Origin: Planctomycetia bacterium
GTDB taxonomy: Bacteria; Planctomycetota; Planctomycetia; Gemmatales; Gemmataceae
Length of the DNA stretch: 36,729 bases
Direction of reading: 5' to 3'
Assembly (NCBI GenBank): GCA_005808665.1
Contig: SYLG01000144.1
Span: 1-36,729 of the forward strand
Shown here: positions 11,301-19,500 of the stretch, in pieces
Position numbering within the stretch: position 1 is the first letter of the stretch
How the letters are laid out: each line of letters opens with the position of its first letter
The notes under the pieces: generated by a model
What the model was told of the DNA's origin: nothing
The model's database searches: none
The model's input: the letters and a program-made list of their open reading frames with translations, nothing else
Translations under genes and position numbers: made by a program

Positions 11301-14300
11301 TCAACATTGGCGTGAACGGCACACTTTTGATGGATGCCGCGGTGGTTTCTTCCGCCACCAACAATATCACAACGGCCGGTCGAATCGAGGTGGAGGGTCT
11401 GGGTGCGGTATCGTTGGCGGGAGTAATTACGACCTCCGGTTCTCCCAGCTTCTTTGCCGCCGATGTTGGCTCTGTCCTGAATCTGGATTCCGCCCTTGGC
11501 GGCACGGCTACCGGGTTAAAAATTGGCGGGGCGGGAACGGTGAATGCCAACGGAACCAATGGCTTTACCGGGCCTTGGATCCTTCAGGGCGGGGTTCTTG
11601 GAATCAACAACACCGGTGCCTTGAACGGTAACAACATCCAGGTACTTAGTGGCAATATACTTCTTGGGGCCGATGTGAATCTTGGGGCCTTGGATTCCAC
11701 CGATAATGGATCGGTATTGGATCTTTTCGGGCACAAGGCTGTCCTCAATGTTTCCGGGAACCACAGTTTTGCCGGGTCCCTTACTGGTCCTGGTGTTAGT
11801 GTTTTGACCTTGGCAGGTACGGGTAGCCAAACCTTTACGGGTTCCACCGATAACTCCCTTTTGGGAAGCATCGTAGCGACTTCCGGGACCACTTGGCTTG
11901 CACGAACTGCCGTGGCGGTAGCGGGTTCGCTCGTAATTAATTCAGGAGCAATTGTTTCACTAGCGGGAGATGGACAGTTTGCTCCCGGTGCAAGTCTGGA
12001 TGTGAATGGTGGATCACTAGCCACCGGAAATTACAATCAGGGGCTTGGTACTCTTTCCCTGGCGGGGAATGGGATAATTTCGGGATTGGGCACGCTTTCC
12101 CTTGCAAATTCCATCAATCTGCTTTCTGGAAATGTGAGTGCAGACCTGGTTGGGTCTGCAGGACTCCTCAAATCCTCCACCGGAACGGTATCGATCTTTG
12201 GCAATGTGAACACAGTGGACAAAGTAATCGTAAGCGGCGGTATCCTGGTTCCAAAATCAACCGATGTTTTCCTGGATACTCCCGGGGTTCAGTTGGAGGC
12301 GGGAACCACCCTGTCCCTGGCCGCGGACCAAACCCTGAATGACCTTTCCGGGACCGGTGTCGTTCAACTCAATGGCTTTAAACTTACCATCCTGGCCAAC
12401 ACCCCTGTGACCTTTGGCGGGGCCATCACGGGGAACGGAACCTTGGTGAAATCGGGTGCATCCGACCTCACGCTCACTGGGGCTAACAGTCCCCAATATA
12501 CCAAAATCGAATCTGGAAACCTGGTCCTTGCCAACCCCCTTGCCAACAATTCCACGCTAGGTGGGGTGGTTACCGTGAATTCGGGTGCCAATCTCGAACT
12601 AGGCTTTGGCGACCAATTGGCAAATTCCGCATCGGTCGTGGTTAATGATGGCTCCTTTGCCATGAATGGCCATTCCGATGTGGTGACAGATATTACCCTG
12701 AAAGGTGCCGATGGGTACATTACGGGTGGTGTTGTCAGCGTCCTTACCATCAATGGAAACCTTTACCTTGAGACCGATCCTTCCCATATTCAGGTAACAG
12801 TCAATGGTCCCGGTGTGGTTGTCTATCGGGTTTCCACCACCATTAGCTCCCCGATTCCAACCACAGGAGGAGTGCGGGTGGAGGGTGCCACCACCGTGGT
12901 CACACTTGATGGTGCCAGCCAGGTGATCAGTGGCAACCTGACGGTTTCCGCCGGGGCTACGGTGGTACTTGGTGCCAACAATCAGATATCCAACACCGGA
13001 ATTATCCGCATTGAAGGTAACAGTATCTTTAACATGGGAGCATTCAGCGATACCGTAAAAGGTGTGGAACTGATTTTGGGTACGCTTGTTGGAACTACGG
13101 GAACCCTTACTTCTTCGACAAGCATCGTGGCGGAAAACGGTACCATTAGTGGAAATTTGGCGGGTGTGGATGGAACGGTGGGTTTCAACAAAACCAATTC
13201 CACCGGGACGGTAACGATTCAAACCCCGTTGTTGTTAACCGGGGATTTGAGAGTAACTGCTGGTCGCCTTATCGCAAATAGTCCTGTTGGTAAAACCTTC
13301 AATATGAACAAGGTATTGGTGAACGGGGGGACCCTTTCGGTGGGGGCCAATGCGACCACTTCGCAATTTGCCAATACGGCGGACCTAACCGTTTCTGCCG
13401 GCATGCTAGCCTTGGCCAACTTTGATCAGACCTTCAAAACGATTGCCTTGACCGGGGGAGAGATCAGTTCTACCGGAGGAAGCCTCTCCACTCAACAAAC
13501 CAATTTCACCCTAAGCAATGGAACCGTAAGTGCCCGATTGGGTGGGGTTACCACTGGCCTTGTTGCCTCCGGAACAGGGACTTTGGTTCTTATCGGGGTC
13601 AATACCTACGGGGGAACTACCTCAATAACAGGCGGTACGGTTGCCGCCAATTCCTCGGGGGTTTCGCTCCCAGGCAATGTCAATATCAGCGGTGGCAAAC
13701 TCTTGTTGCTGAAATCCCAACAGATCGCAGACACCGGTACCGTGGTAATCTCCGGGGGATCCATGGACTTTGGATCCGCGCTTATTGCCGAGAAATTGGG
13801 CACTCTCCGGGTGGAAGGTGGCCTCGTTGGACCTACCTCGGGTAGCAGCCTGGGAAGCGTGGAAGCAGCCTCGTTTGATTTGCGTTCCGGACGGGTCAAT
13901 GCCAGCCTCTCCGGGTCGGGCAAAATCACAAAAACCACCACTGGAATCCTGACCTTGTCAGGAACCAACACCCATACGGGTGGCAACGACATCCAGGCGG
14001 GAACTTTACTTTTGGCGGCAACCAACGGTGGCAGTCTCCCGGGAGCAACCAATCTTGGCGTGGCAACGGTCACCGTGCAGGTCAACAATCAAATTACTGG
14101 ACCCCTTACCATCCAGGGCGGAACGCTCAATGTGGCAGGATTCAACAACACCGTTCAAAGCCTGAATCTGGTTTCCGGAATCATCAATGGCAGTTCGGGC
14201 AACCTGACCTCCTTGTCGGATATTCAGGCCTCCCAGGGAACCATTGCGGCGGTTCTGGCGGGTGGGGTTAATTTCGCAAAGAACACCACCGGCACCGTTA

Positions 14301-16330
14301 CATTTGGCAAGCCCATGGCTTACTTTGGTACCACAGCCATAAACTCAGGTACCTTGGCCCTTACAGGAACCGGATCCATCCCGGATGGGTCCGTGGTTAC
14401 CGTTGCCACGGGAGCAACCATAAACCTGGCGGGGATTAGTGACAAAATCGGTGGCTTGGTTGGATCGGGCAGTGTCAGCCTAGGTTCCAGCACCTTGACA
14501 AACCTCGACCTGAGCCTGATAAACGCTGCTTCTACCAATTCGTTTGCCGGAAGCCTGACAGGAACCGGCAACTTGCTGAAATCCGGCCCAGGCACCCAGG
14601 TCCTGGCAGGGAGCAATCCTTTTGTAGGATCGGTTCAGGTGCAAACCGGAACACTTGCGGTTAATGCAGCGGGCAAAGACGCAATCGCCAATGGCAACCC
14701 TGTGGTGGTTGCAGGAAGCGGAACCCTTCGAATCCTTTCCAATGAATCGGTAGGTCCCCTTTCAGGATCCGGTTTGGTGGATATTGCCGCAGGAACGACG
14801 CTGACAGCGACCTACCTTGCTACAACACCAGTGAGTAACGCTTTTACGGGAGCTGGAACCTTCCTTAAGGCAGGGGCGGGCACAGTTACCCTGAATTCCA
14901 CATCTCCCGGTTTCACCGGAACGATCGTAGGAAGTCAGGGTGTCCTCTCCTTTGCGGGCACCACAGGCGGTACTCTTACGGCTACCGGTGGAACACTGAA
15001 CGCAACCGGCAGTACTGCGTCCATCACCGCAACGGGAGGTACTTTCTCCCCCGGTACAAGCCCGGGCACTGTAACCACGGGCAATCTGAACCTTTCCGCA
15101 GGTTCCACCTACCTTGAAGAAATCAACGCCCTTGGGGCGGGATCCGGATATGACCAAACGGTGGTAACCGCCGGGGTCAACCTCGCCGGATCAACACTTT
15201 CTGCAGTCGTTGGTACCGGGTTCAAACCTACCGCGGGCCAACAATTTACCATTGTTGATAATCAATCCTCCGGCCTTGTGCTTGGGACATTTAATGGACT
15301 TGGTGAGGGATCCAGTTTCACCTCGGGAACCACCCGATTCCAGATCACCTACAAGGGGGGCACGGGTAATGATGTGGTCCTTACCGTGGCTCAGGCCTCG
15401 GTTGCAGGCGGCATGGTCCTTGGCAGTCCAGGGGCAACCTCTCCCGGAGCGGTTTCGGTCGTAACCGTTTACAACACCAATGGGGTGGCCACCAAATCCT
15501 TTGCTCCTTTTGCCAACTATGGTGGGGCCTTGCGAACGGCAGTGGGCGACCTCAACAAGGATGGCACCCCGGAAATTGTGGTTGCAGCGGGAACCGGGGC
15601 GGCCCCTGCTGTCAAGGTGTTTGATGGAAGTACTGGTGCCCAAATATTCAGTTTCCTTGCGTATGCCCAAAACTTCAATGGTGGCGTTAGTGTGGCTGCC
15701 GGGGATGTGAATGGGGACGGGATCACCGACATCGTGACTGCTACCCTCACCGGTGGCAACCATATCAAGGTCTTTAGTGGTAAAGACCTTACTGTATTGA
15801 AATCGTTCATGCCCTTTGGCAGTGGGTACACCGGAGGCATCAACATTGCCTCGGGGGATTTCACCGGGGACGGCAAGGCGGATGTCATTGTTGGTGCTGC
15901 CAAAAACTCCAGCCACACTCTGGTTTTGAATGTTTCAAACATTGATCCAGCAGCTTTCACGGTGGTGCAATCCTTCTTTGCCTTTACAAACCAAAACCTG
16001 CCAGGTGGGGTGTTTGTGGCGGCAGGGGATATCAACGGCGACGGTAAGGCGGACATTCTTGCAGGGACTGGAAGTGGTACCCCGCAAATGAAGGTTTTCT
16101 ATGGCCCCAGCCGCACACCGGGTGTCACGGTCAGCCTCAACCCCAATTTTACGGGTGGAGTCCGGGTGAATATCGCAGATGTCAATGGGGATGGCCTGAT
16201 CGACCTGGTGGGTGGCTCCGGGCCGGGTTATGCCCCAACCATTTCGGTTTATGCCGGCCTTACCGGTGCCTTTGTAAAAAATATTACCTCGCCCTATCCT
16301 TCCACTTTCCGTGGCGGCATCGTGTTCTAA
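2327..16330 (+). CDS. Giant beta-strand-repeat surface protein with FG-GAP C terminus
   Basis: A 4667-residue protein without interruption. ATG at 2327 is preferred over a start 27 codons upstream because TTGGAG lies six bases before it. The N terminus has a basic stretch and then LQLEKLEDKVVPAT (residues 28-41), a form of the LEDR/LEPR motif seen at the start of many exported planctomycete proteins; no ordinary signal peptide is visible. Residues 1-1100 contain two D-x-N/D-x-D-G loops (near 157 and 390). Residues about 1120-4240 are diverged autotransporter-associated beta-strand units (KTGxGxLxLxGxNTYxGxTxIxxGxL; GGTL). Residues 4240-4355 are the terminal GGTxSPGTSPG...GGTGNDVVLTV unit. Residues 4370-4667 hold five FG-GAP/VCBS calcium-type loops. 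There is no autotransporter barrel, LPXTG or PEP-CTERM signal. I saw only one cysteine (residue 1746). Probably an adhesin or cell-surface/matrix protein; its function is not known. Confidence 0.9.
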   Translation: MLPRIWNRWFNRHLKKSSTIVKNKPLPLQLEKLEDKVVPATISYTPLWVESTTAGLFTIFDSSTTPAKVWDNAPFTTIRGYTPQDLDINLDAGEQISVTTEVDFNVPLTGERQVDKISNPNGQWNFGSFEYAPGPTVYSHAPSKWSTSTSNNKYLADFNSDGVSEWMYGPATISNITQANPVPAYGYANTAGMTLTGWNPPEGDASTGGTNKGISSQYYVYNANIPSEQTIIPPRTLPQVLGNVVPTGQGLGTDGTVAPFGEYLTLRISVTSNMPLAGGGVISNGNAGTGDNPSVNPFSWSISGQGPDGLYRATGLLRSKNLYMGSPGTTGTVAMGVGDASVTYNTATHPQLGYLYTNNININAGAGAETVDLNGMTLYSDRTKRLTRNLDGNGDVDYTMIGIYGNLNVDTGAAGGDAINVKGPIESFGARSIGMTFSTDAFSNDFNGGSKIETLRGAFNLNARSAAIGTTNERIYAYRFTLSAANISLNGSENTAMNFTSNEMLSFIGQPIPMMPPPSINFRGANNFDIKGNNNNVTDLTNSNIVSYTIGNFRRVQFNALWKLPVSSTLVITLGTSGGSIESSNPLIPTNPNGIDLIMEQGILSMGTIDSYGKINGVGLVGASTRPLRTSINTLDSLEVLGDFYMENFSNPEIGGQNADLIVGADTMTGPIFQASGGNTFYLSTTNGRATINAQLTANKDLILKTASYTLATAGSLWGTNSILLEPSITDYNVLVGNKTANLTDQFFDVTYSDITNRINTQNLKIGANGLVGNFSVFNNQDSGNTTTPLNLIAQNFNFTLLGKDSDVLLNTGILLADNRRMSFQNGLGGLGKISSSIATNAALPTKFYDVAFGANGAGTRGQLDFRYTGQVGETTRPLLTKAERLDESTAPLGLHLQNQSNLIILNQINTGTSPLQIFATGSITRNNPAARSDLVGGPIEVVTNGTVLGALDAPLRLSGDSLAARSKGDTGLYLSNPTLTDGDIIDVATATSMRIFTYGTGLSPSAIPTGIWSTPSDDTVNERVFGTTLLSGLPGALNPSIYRINQDNQITTNLVPDPNMASVNLVSAKLDLQRFSQQVRYLTGNGELLSDPLIGQSKNLTVKTTQVWDAPLFSGKIDGSLDIIKTDTDANSGQKLSQTGSFTLSGDNSKLVGDVRVFAGSVIFASSKAAGTNNTIRLGNGSLTPDETSLGLSNNITLINKVQLNSDNTFVANVDGINQLAPATGVELPLSSTRLVIDVPASPDATAIWSLTVGASIIGPGFVDKTGTGLLILTKTNTFLGDLHVFGGTLEVQASNTLGRGKAIFDPTTIFQIFSPSGGTLVFDVDGGIDFLGANTLRANSNAHIRVRNNSINLLGGTVPVKDTFKIFVNGGKWLEIEALEGTNALDGINTNLVRDEKLDTLGVATGTGVLELQGPSVYNDLKVNIGTVIFGGLETVGLGSIHIGRVGTLNTFGTVAFDPGTGATMSIPNLVYLLGKGSDDNPAPLVNDQSVLKVLTGDVTMGGAITLTSTANVPTLPIFVEDLAKLRILSSINDSGANLAMEKKGAGNLYLSAPNVYGGGTQIKAGTIFVLNKDSLYTGPVRISDLAALTVDLGFDAVGTPLPGNFVNQIGLEGSGPAGAGALVVQSGLVNFTPTTPFVLYNATTIGIPDPDSSLTLTANITEGGVASGIIKTGPGILVVKPTTFNSTTGANRIASGPMEVQGNLPFGRGDTTIANGAGLIINPTTTSLTADLFNNFIVAGSGCIAPPNTNGISTKGVIELVDGSFSTITGNMTLTESITIDVGTGSILTLDGVLDESATGVQYNLTKTGLGILRLTGTTPNLLDGKIIVLEGSVDLGKTGAAGTGLIQILDGGTLIVSGANTPSLATVIDNAIEVEGKGLADQGAIKVTQGYVNLTGDITITDSNGDLSSLLWLGANNLPVINNPGILTIEKAFTLATTNTSLDLVSGGIGAGVVNLEGTNIYTGLTTIQEGALVANAVDALGTNTLVDVLDGGTLGVTGLAASLAQNNINLSGTGLNLFGKDLGALWFNDVSGVVTLDQKIVLNDALSPVLMTAHDSASQLKIAGAISSLSSPFTGNISIRKGGQGTIAFQSANTYGGGTVVENGTLLLQNPGALGNATANVFVLATGTLALDMALATFNNPLSLAGSGLLNSGALDVRSGQATFTNAVNLTAPSVTVDVEAFGVDQAPAQLIFSGALAEGALTNLVKTGLGTVVLKMDNTLTGTVEIQAGLLTLESNKAAGTGAIVVRDGGTLGVNIPSTTIANKITLSGEGLTPIVPPTGTPEAALWIQPNTTVAFNGVVELGLTNSVVNNLASTAIYVDGLAKATFNSAVKESKANGSVASELIKRGLGQAEVLGSVANDINFRGGINVEAGKLTLGVNNTSNNFKNGGALQVNYGATLLLQGNSAINNAVNLGIPGQTGAAPGFGTAGTSNITITKDITVDNNAIRIEAADTSTLTLKGSIIRGVGQTTLSMEKAGTGKLVLNNQLSSNQVDGGLTASAGVLELNAKAPYIPFAGNLTVQTGAEVVLLASNQIPAVANVTILSGGILDLNGFSTPVNSVVMSGDPSQIQGLGSKLTANVDYLLDGGSVEANLAGAALATVSLVKDSTSTLNLLGQNTYNGSTDVKAGKLVLINAAGNALPDSAIVNLTGSTSVLDIEANETIGSVVTVFNSTQIIIGASKTLTLSSSGNALFPSQLISLGGTLVKTGTGLMTINGDNSGFSGGAININAGNAQFDGAKSLGAPATPPKLGFAIGSSGTINVAGTNTFNNAIDLGTNLTSKAGLVTLGGVITLTGPATNLTVSGTELRVKQPVANTSATVTNLAKSGNGTLVIENAMDLKGGTIQIPSGKLVVGNSNSLGNGSSKVSVATSASLGFDAGIGGVDLTIGNQLTAGGNGFGGQGALQMATSVGQRVTLSGPVVLTLDTLMRVDAGSTLEISGAVTGNYRITKVGAGTLILSGTQGGSSINIQEGVIEYTPSLVGKPINIGVNGTLLMDAAVVSSATNNITTAGRIEVEGLGAVSLAGVITTSGSPSFFAADVGSVLNLDSALGGTATGLKIGGAGTVNANGTNGFTGPWILQGGVLGINNTGALNGNNIQVLSGNILLGADVNLGALDSTDNGSVLDLFGHKAVLNVSGNHSFAGSLTGPGVSVLTLAGTGSQTFTGSTDNSLLGSIVATSGTTWLARTAVAVAGSLVINSGAIVSLAGDGQFAPGASLDVNGGSLATGNYNQGLGTLSLAGNGIISGLGTLSLANSINLLSGNVSADLVGSAGLLKSSTGTVSIFGNVNTVDKVIVSGGILVPKSTDVFLDTPGVQLEAGTTLSLAADQTLNDLSGTGVVQLNGFKLTILANTPVTFGGAITGNGTLVKSGASDLTLTGANSPQYTKIESGNLVLANPLANNSTLGGVVTVNSGANLELGFGDQLANSASVVVNDGSFAMNGHSDVVTDITLKGADGYITGGVVSVLTINGNLYLETDPSHIQVTVNGPGVVVYRVSTTISSPIPTTGGVRVEGATTVVTLDGASQVISGNLTVSAGATVVLGANNQISNTGIIRIEGNSIFNMGAFSDTVKGVELILGTLVGTTGTLTSSTSIVAENGTISGNLAGVDGTVGFNKTNSTGTVTIQTPLLLTGDLRVTAGRLIANSPVGKTFNMNKVLVNGGTLSVGANATTSQFANTADLTVSAGMLALANFDQTFKTIALTGGEISSTGGSLSTQQTNFTLSNGTVSARLGGVTTGLVASGTGTLVLIGVNTYGGTTSITGGTVAANSSGVSLPGNVNISGGKLLLLKSQQIADTGTVVISGGSMDFGSALIAEKLGTLRVEGGLVGPTSGSSLGSVEAASFDLRSGRVNASLSGSGKITKTTTGILTLSGTNTHTGGNDIQAGTLLLAATNGGSLPGATNLGVATVTVQVNNQITGPLTIQGGTLNVAGFNNTVQSLNLVSGIINGSSGNLTSLSDIQASQGTIAAVLAGGVNFAKNTTGTVTFGKPMAYFGTTAINSGTLALTGTGSIPDGSVVTVATGATINLAGISDKIGGLVGSGSVSLGSSTLTNLDLSLINAASTNSFAGSLTGTGNLLKSGPGTQVLAGSNPFVGSVQVQTGTLAVNAAGKDAIANGNPVVVAGSGTLRILSNESVGPLSGSGLVDIAAGTTLTATYLATTPVSNAFTGAGTFLKAGAGTVTLNSTSPGFTGTIVGSQGVLSFAGTTGGTLTATGGTLNATGSTASITATGGTFSPGTSPGTVTTGNLNLSAGSTYLEEINALGAGSGYDQTVVTAGVNLAGSTLSAVVGTGFKPTAGQQFTIVDNQSSGLVLGTFNGLGEGSSFTSGTTRFQITYKGGTGNDVVLTVAQASVAGGMVLGSPGATSPGAVSVVTVYNTNGVATKSFAPFANYGGALRTAVGDLNKDGTPEIVVAAGTGAAPAVKVFDGSTGAQIFSFLAYAQNFNGGVSVAAGDVNGDGITDIVTATLTGGNHIKVFSGKDLTVLKSFMPFGSGYTGGINIASGDFTGDGKADVIVGAAKNSSHTLVLNVSNIDPAAFTVVQSFFAFTNQNLPGGVFVAAGDINGDGKADILAGTGSGTPQMKVFYGPSRTPGVTVSLNPNFTGGVRVNIADVNGDGLIDLVGGSGPGYAPTISVYAGLTGAFVKNITSPYPSTFRGGIVF
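5690..15395 (+). repeat. Coding region of diverged autotransporter-associated beta-strand repeats
   Basis: Protein-level repeats inside the giant gene. The recurring unit is a K-x-G-x-G-x-L-x-L turn, N-T-Y/F-x-G, then an x-G-x-L strand, for example GAGNLYLSAPNVYGGGT (6968-7018), GQGTIAFQSANTYGGGT (near 8590-8640) and GTLVLIGVNTYGGTT (near 13575-13620). Units are of uneven length, and at DNA level they are too diverged to be simple tandem copies. The last complete unit, ending in GGTGNDVVLTV near 15390, is the version normally found at the end of such arrays. Confidence 0.75.
15520..16300 (+). repeat. Five FG-GAP/VCBS-type repeats at the C terminus
   Basis: Five copies of a unit of about 50-60 codons, each with a calcium-loop motif: GDLNKDG (15544), GDVNGDG (15703), GDFTGDG (15857), GDINGDG (16026) and ADVNGDG (16176). 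Each is preceded by a GG-hydrophobic strand and followed by a V/I-V-x-G/A-x-G strand plus a VF/VY segment. Such repeats fold as blades of an integrin-like beta propeller in known families. Five blades is fewer than the usual seven. Confidence 0.8.
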
Positions 16331-16359
16331 GGGCGGTTAAGGTCAATAACGAAAATCGG

Positions 16360-16386
16360 GGCGGCAGGTTGCCGCCTCTTTTTTTT
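16360..16386 (+). terminator. Rho-independent terminator of the giant gene
   Basis: A perfect 7-base-pair stem GGCGGCA (16360-16366) / TGCCGCC (16370-16376) with a three-base loop, followed directly by TC and eight T (16379-16386). It starts 30 bases after the stop of the giant gene and separates that gene from the next operon. Confidence 0.88.
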
Positions 16387-16439
16387 GCTCCCCAAACAAA
16401 ATCGGTTTATCAGGTAGGCCAAGCCACTTTGGTTCCGTG

Positions 16440-16468
16440 TGGACAGGGTTTACCAAGGCGTTTACAAT
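16440..16468 (+). promoter_or_regulatory. Sigma70-type promoter of the PSCyt1-DUF1501 operon
   Basis: TGGACA at 16440-16445 (five of six matches to TTGACA), a 17-base spacer, and TACAAT at 16463-16468 (five of six to TATAAT). Start of transcription would be near 16475, about 45 bases before the ATG at 16521. It lies after the terminator and before the only gene start nearby. Confidence 0.65.
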
Positions 16469-16478
16469 TACCTTGTAA
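16462..16478. promoter_or_regulatory. Operator-like palindrome over the -10 box
   Basis: TTACAA (16462-16467), five bases, TTGTAA (16473-16478): a perfect inverted repeat that covers the -10 box and the expected start point. Such a placement suits a repressor site. No regulator gene is adjacent, and the family of the regulator cannot be told. Confidence 0.45.
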
Positions 16479-16520
16479 CCCTCCTGGGCAGTTTTGCCCG
16501 ATTGCATTGGGCCATAACCA

Positions 16521-19500
16521 ATGAAACTCTTTTTGCATTGTGCATTTTTTTTTCTCTGCTGTCCGGGAATGGTCCTGGTAGCCAGGGAAGAGACCTTTTT
16601 TGAGTCGAAAATTCGTCCTGTCCTGGTGGAAAAGTGCTATTCCTGTCATTCGAAAAATGCCACAAAGGTCAAAGGTGGCCTTTTGCTGGATAGCCGTGCT
16701 GGTGTTTTAAAAGGAGGGGACTCAGGCCCGGCAATCGACTTGAAAGAGCCCCAAAAGAGCAAAATCCTGATTGCCCTGAGTTACGAAAATCCCGACCTCA
16801 GTATGCCCCCCAAGGGCAAGTTGTCCAGCGCGGTGATCAAGGATATGGCATCCTGGATTGCTTCCGGAGCCATTTGGCCTGGGGAACAGGTCAACACAAC
16901 TACCCAGAAAGATGTTTTCGATTTGGATAAACGGAAAGCGAACCATTGGGTCTGGACCCCTTTGCAATCCATGCTTCCCGGAAAAGGTAATTTGCCGAAG
17001 TCGTTGGATCCGGTTGATTGGTATTTGGAAAAGGCCCGGCGGGAAAAATCGGTCCAGGCAAGTGGACCTGCCGACCCAGCCACGCTTTTGAGAAGACTTC
17101 ATGTGGTGTTGACCGGTTTGGGTCCCAGGGAAGCGAATGTCCAGGCGTTCCTTGCCGATCCCAGCGAAGCCAATTATCGCAAGGAAGTGGACCGGCTTTT
17201 GGATTCATGGGAACATGCCGAGCATTTTGCCAGGCATTGGCTTGATCTGGTTCGCTATAGTGAAACTCGTGGTCATGAATTTGATTATACCATTCCAAAC
17301 GCATGGCAATATCGCGACTATGTCATTCGGGCAATGAAAGCGGACCTTCCTTACAATCGGTTCCTGGAGGAACACCTGGCCGGAGACCTGCTCTCCAATC
17401 CTCGCATGCGAACAGGTTCAGACTCCAACGAATCGGTTTTGGGAACCGGTTTTTGTTATTTGGGGGAGGAAATCCATTCGCCTGTGGATATTCGCCAGGA
17501 CGAAGCGGACCGATTTGACAATCGGATAGATGTGGTTTCCAAAACCTTCCTTGGGCTTACGGTTGCCTGTGCCCGCTGCCATGACCACAAGTTTGATGCC
17601 ATTTCAACGAAAGACTATTACGGTCTTTATTCTGTTTTTGAAAGTGCAAGTTACCGGCAGGTTCGTTTTGAACACAGGACAGCCAATGCCGCCCTTGCCA
17701 ACAAATGGTCAGGCCAACGGGCCCAAACGGAGGCAACGGTTGCCAAAGCTTTTGCCAAATTAATCAGGGAATCAGATGCGACCACACGGACCTTCCCCAA
17801 GGAAAGCCTCCTTTCGGCTTGGCTTGATGGGAAGGACGAAGTGCCTCCGGCCAACCCGGTTGTGGACTATGCCCAAATTTCCTGTTGGTATCCGGATGAT
17901 TTGAGTTTTGGGGCTGGCCCGCGGTTAGCCGGGGCAATTGACCTTTCCGGGAAAAATCCAGGATTGTTGCCTTACGGTGCGGCCTGCCGCGATCCGCTTT
18001 GGAATGGCATGGTTCCCGATCCCAAGGTTGAGAAGGAACCCGGGGCCCTGGCATATGACCGGACCGGACGAACACTAAAAACCCAAACTTTCAATGTTCA
18101 ATCTGGTGCCGTTTGGATCTGGATGCGGGGCCAGGCCAAAATCTACTCTTCCGTGGGTTCGCATGTAATGATTCTGGGGCCCCTTCATGGGGAGTTGGTT
18201 ACGGATTCGGGTGCCTCGGATGCATTTCGCTGGGTTCGACTGAACCTGACCCGCTACATTGGCCTCCCTTGCCATTTGGAATTCACCACAGACGATTCCC
18301 GATTTGCCCTGGCCACAGTTTTTGACCAAGTGGCCCAACCGGGCAACCCGGGTTGGGCATACTTTCCCAAGGGCAAAGCGGTAGCAAACCGTCACGATCA
18401 CCTGAAGATGCGTCTTTCCTATTGGGTTTCCCACCTGAAGGACCATGGCACTTTATCAGGCCTTGCCGATCATAAATGGGCTGCCCTAGTTCTTGCCAGT
18501 GCCATGGAGTCGCCAGCTTTTTCCGGGACAAATTCCTTGCCTGAAATTGTAGCATGGAAAAACCTTCTTGCCGGTTACTTTCCCAAACGGCAAATCCCTT
18601 CGGCCGTTGCCCCGGCCCTTTGGGAGGGTTCCCAGGTAAAAGACCATGTGTTTATTCGAGGGTCAACAAAGACCGCAGGGGCCATGGTAGAACCCCAAAA
18701 CCTGGAGGCCCTCGGAGGGGCCCTGAAGGGACCTGGCAGTCGCCGCCTGGAATTAGCCACAGCTTGGACCAACCCCCAGAAAACCCCTATGGTTCCCCGG
18801 GTAGCCGTTAACCGGATCTGGCACCACCTTTTTGGCCGGGGTATTATCCCAAGTGTAGACAATCTTGGGGTCATGGGAGATCCGGTTTTGCACCAGCCTC
18901 TTTTGGATCAATTAGCACTCGACTTTGTCCGGGATGGTTGGTCCAGCAGGAAAATGATCAAAAGACTGGTCCTCACCCATGCCTGGAGGCAATCCTCCGA
19001 TGCCTTGGCCGATGCGGTAAACCGTGATCCGGTAAACAGCCTTTTTCACTATTACCGTCCAAGGCGCATGAGCGGTGAGTCCATCCGGGACAACCTCCTC
19101 CTTGTTTCAGGACGCCTGAGCGATAAACGGTTTGGTCCACCTGCCGCTCCCTGGATTAACGATTTCCAGGAAGGGCGTGGTCGGCCGAATTCCGGTAAGC
19201 TCGACGAAGAAGGCCGCCGTAGTATCTATGTCGGAGTTCGGCGGAATTTCCTTTCCAACTGGATGCTTGCCTTTGATACACCGATTCCTTTTTCGACCGT
19301 GGGACGGCGTACAGAATCCAATGTCCCGGCTCAATCGTTGATCCTTATGAACCATCCCCTGGTCCATGAGTTATGTGAAAGCTGGGGGCAAAAACTGGCT
19401 CTTATGCCTGGAGATTCGGGGAATCGAATAAAGGCTCTTTACCTTCAAGCCTATGGGCGTGAAGCCACGGCGGAGGAGGTGAGCTTATGTCTTGATTACC

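Noticed and set aside
2327-16330. Classical type V autotransporter
   Set aside because: Passenger-type strand repeats are present, but the C terminus is FG-GAP repeats and not an outer-membrane barrel, and there is no signal peptide.
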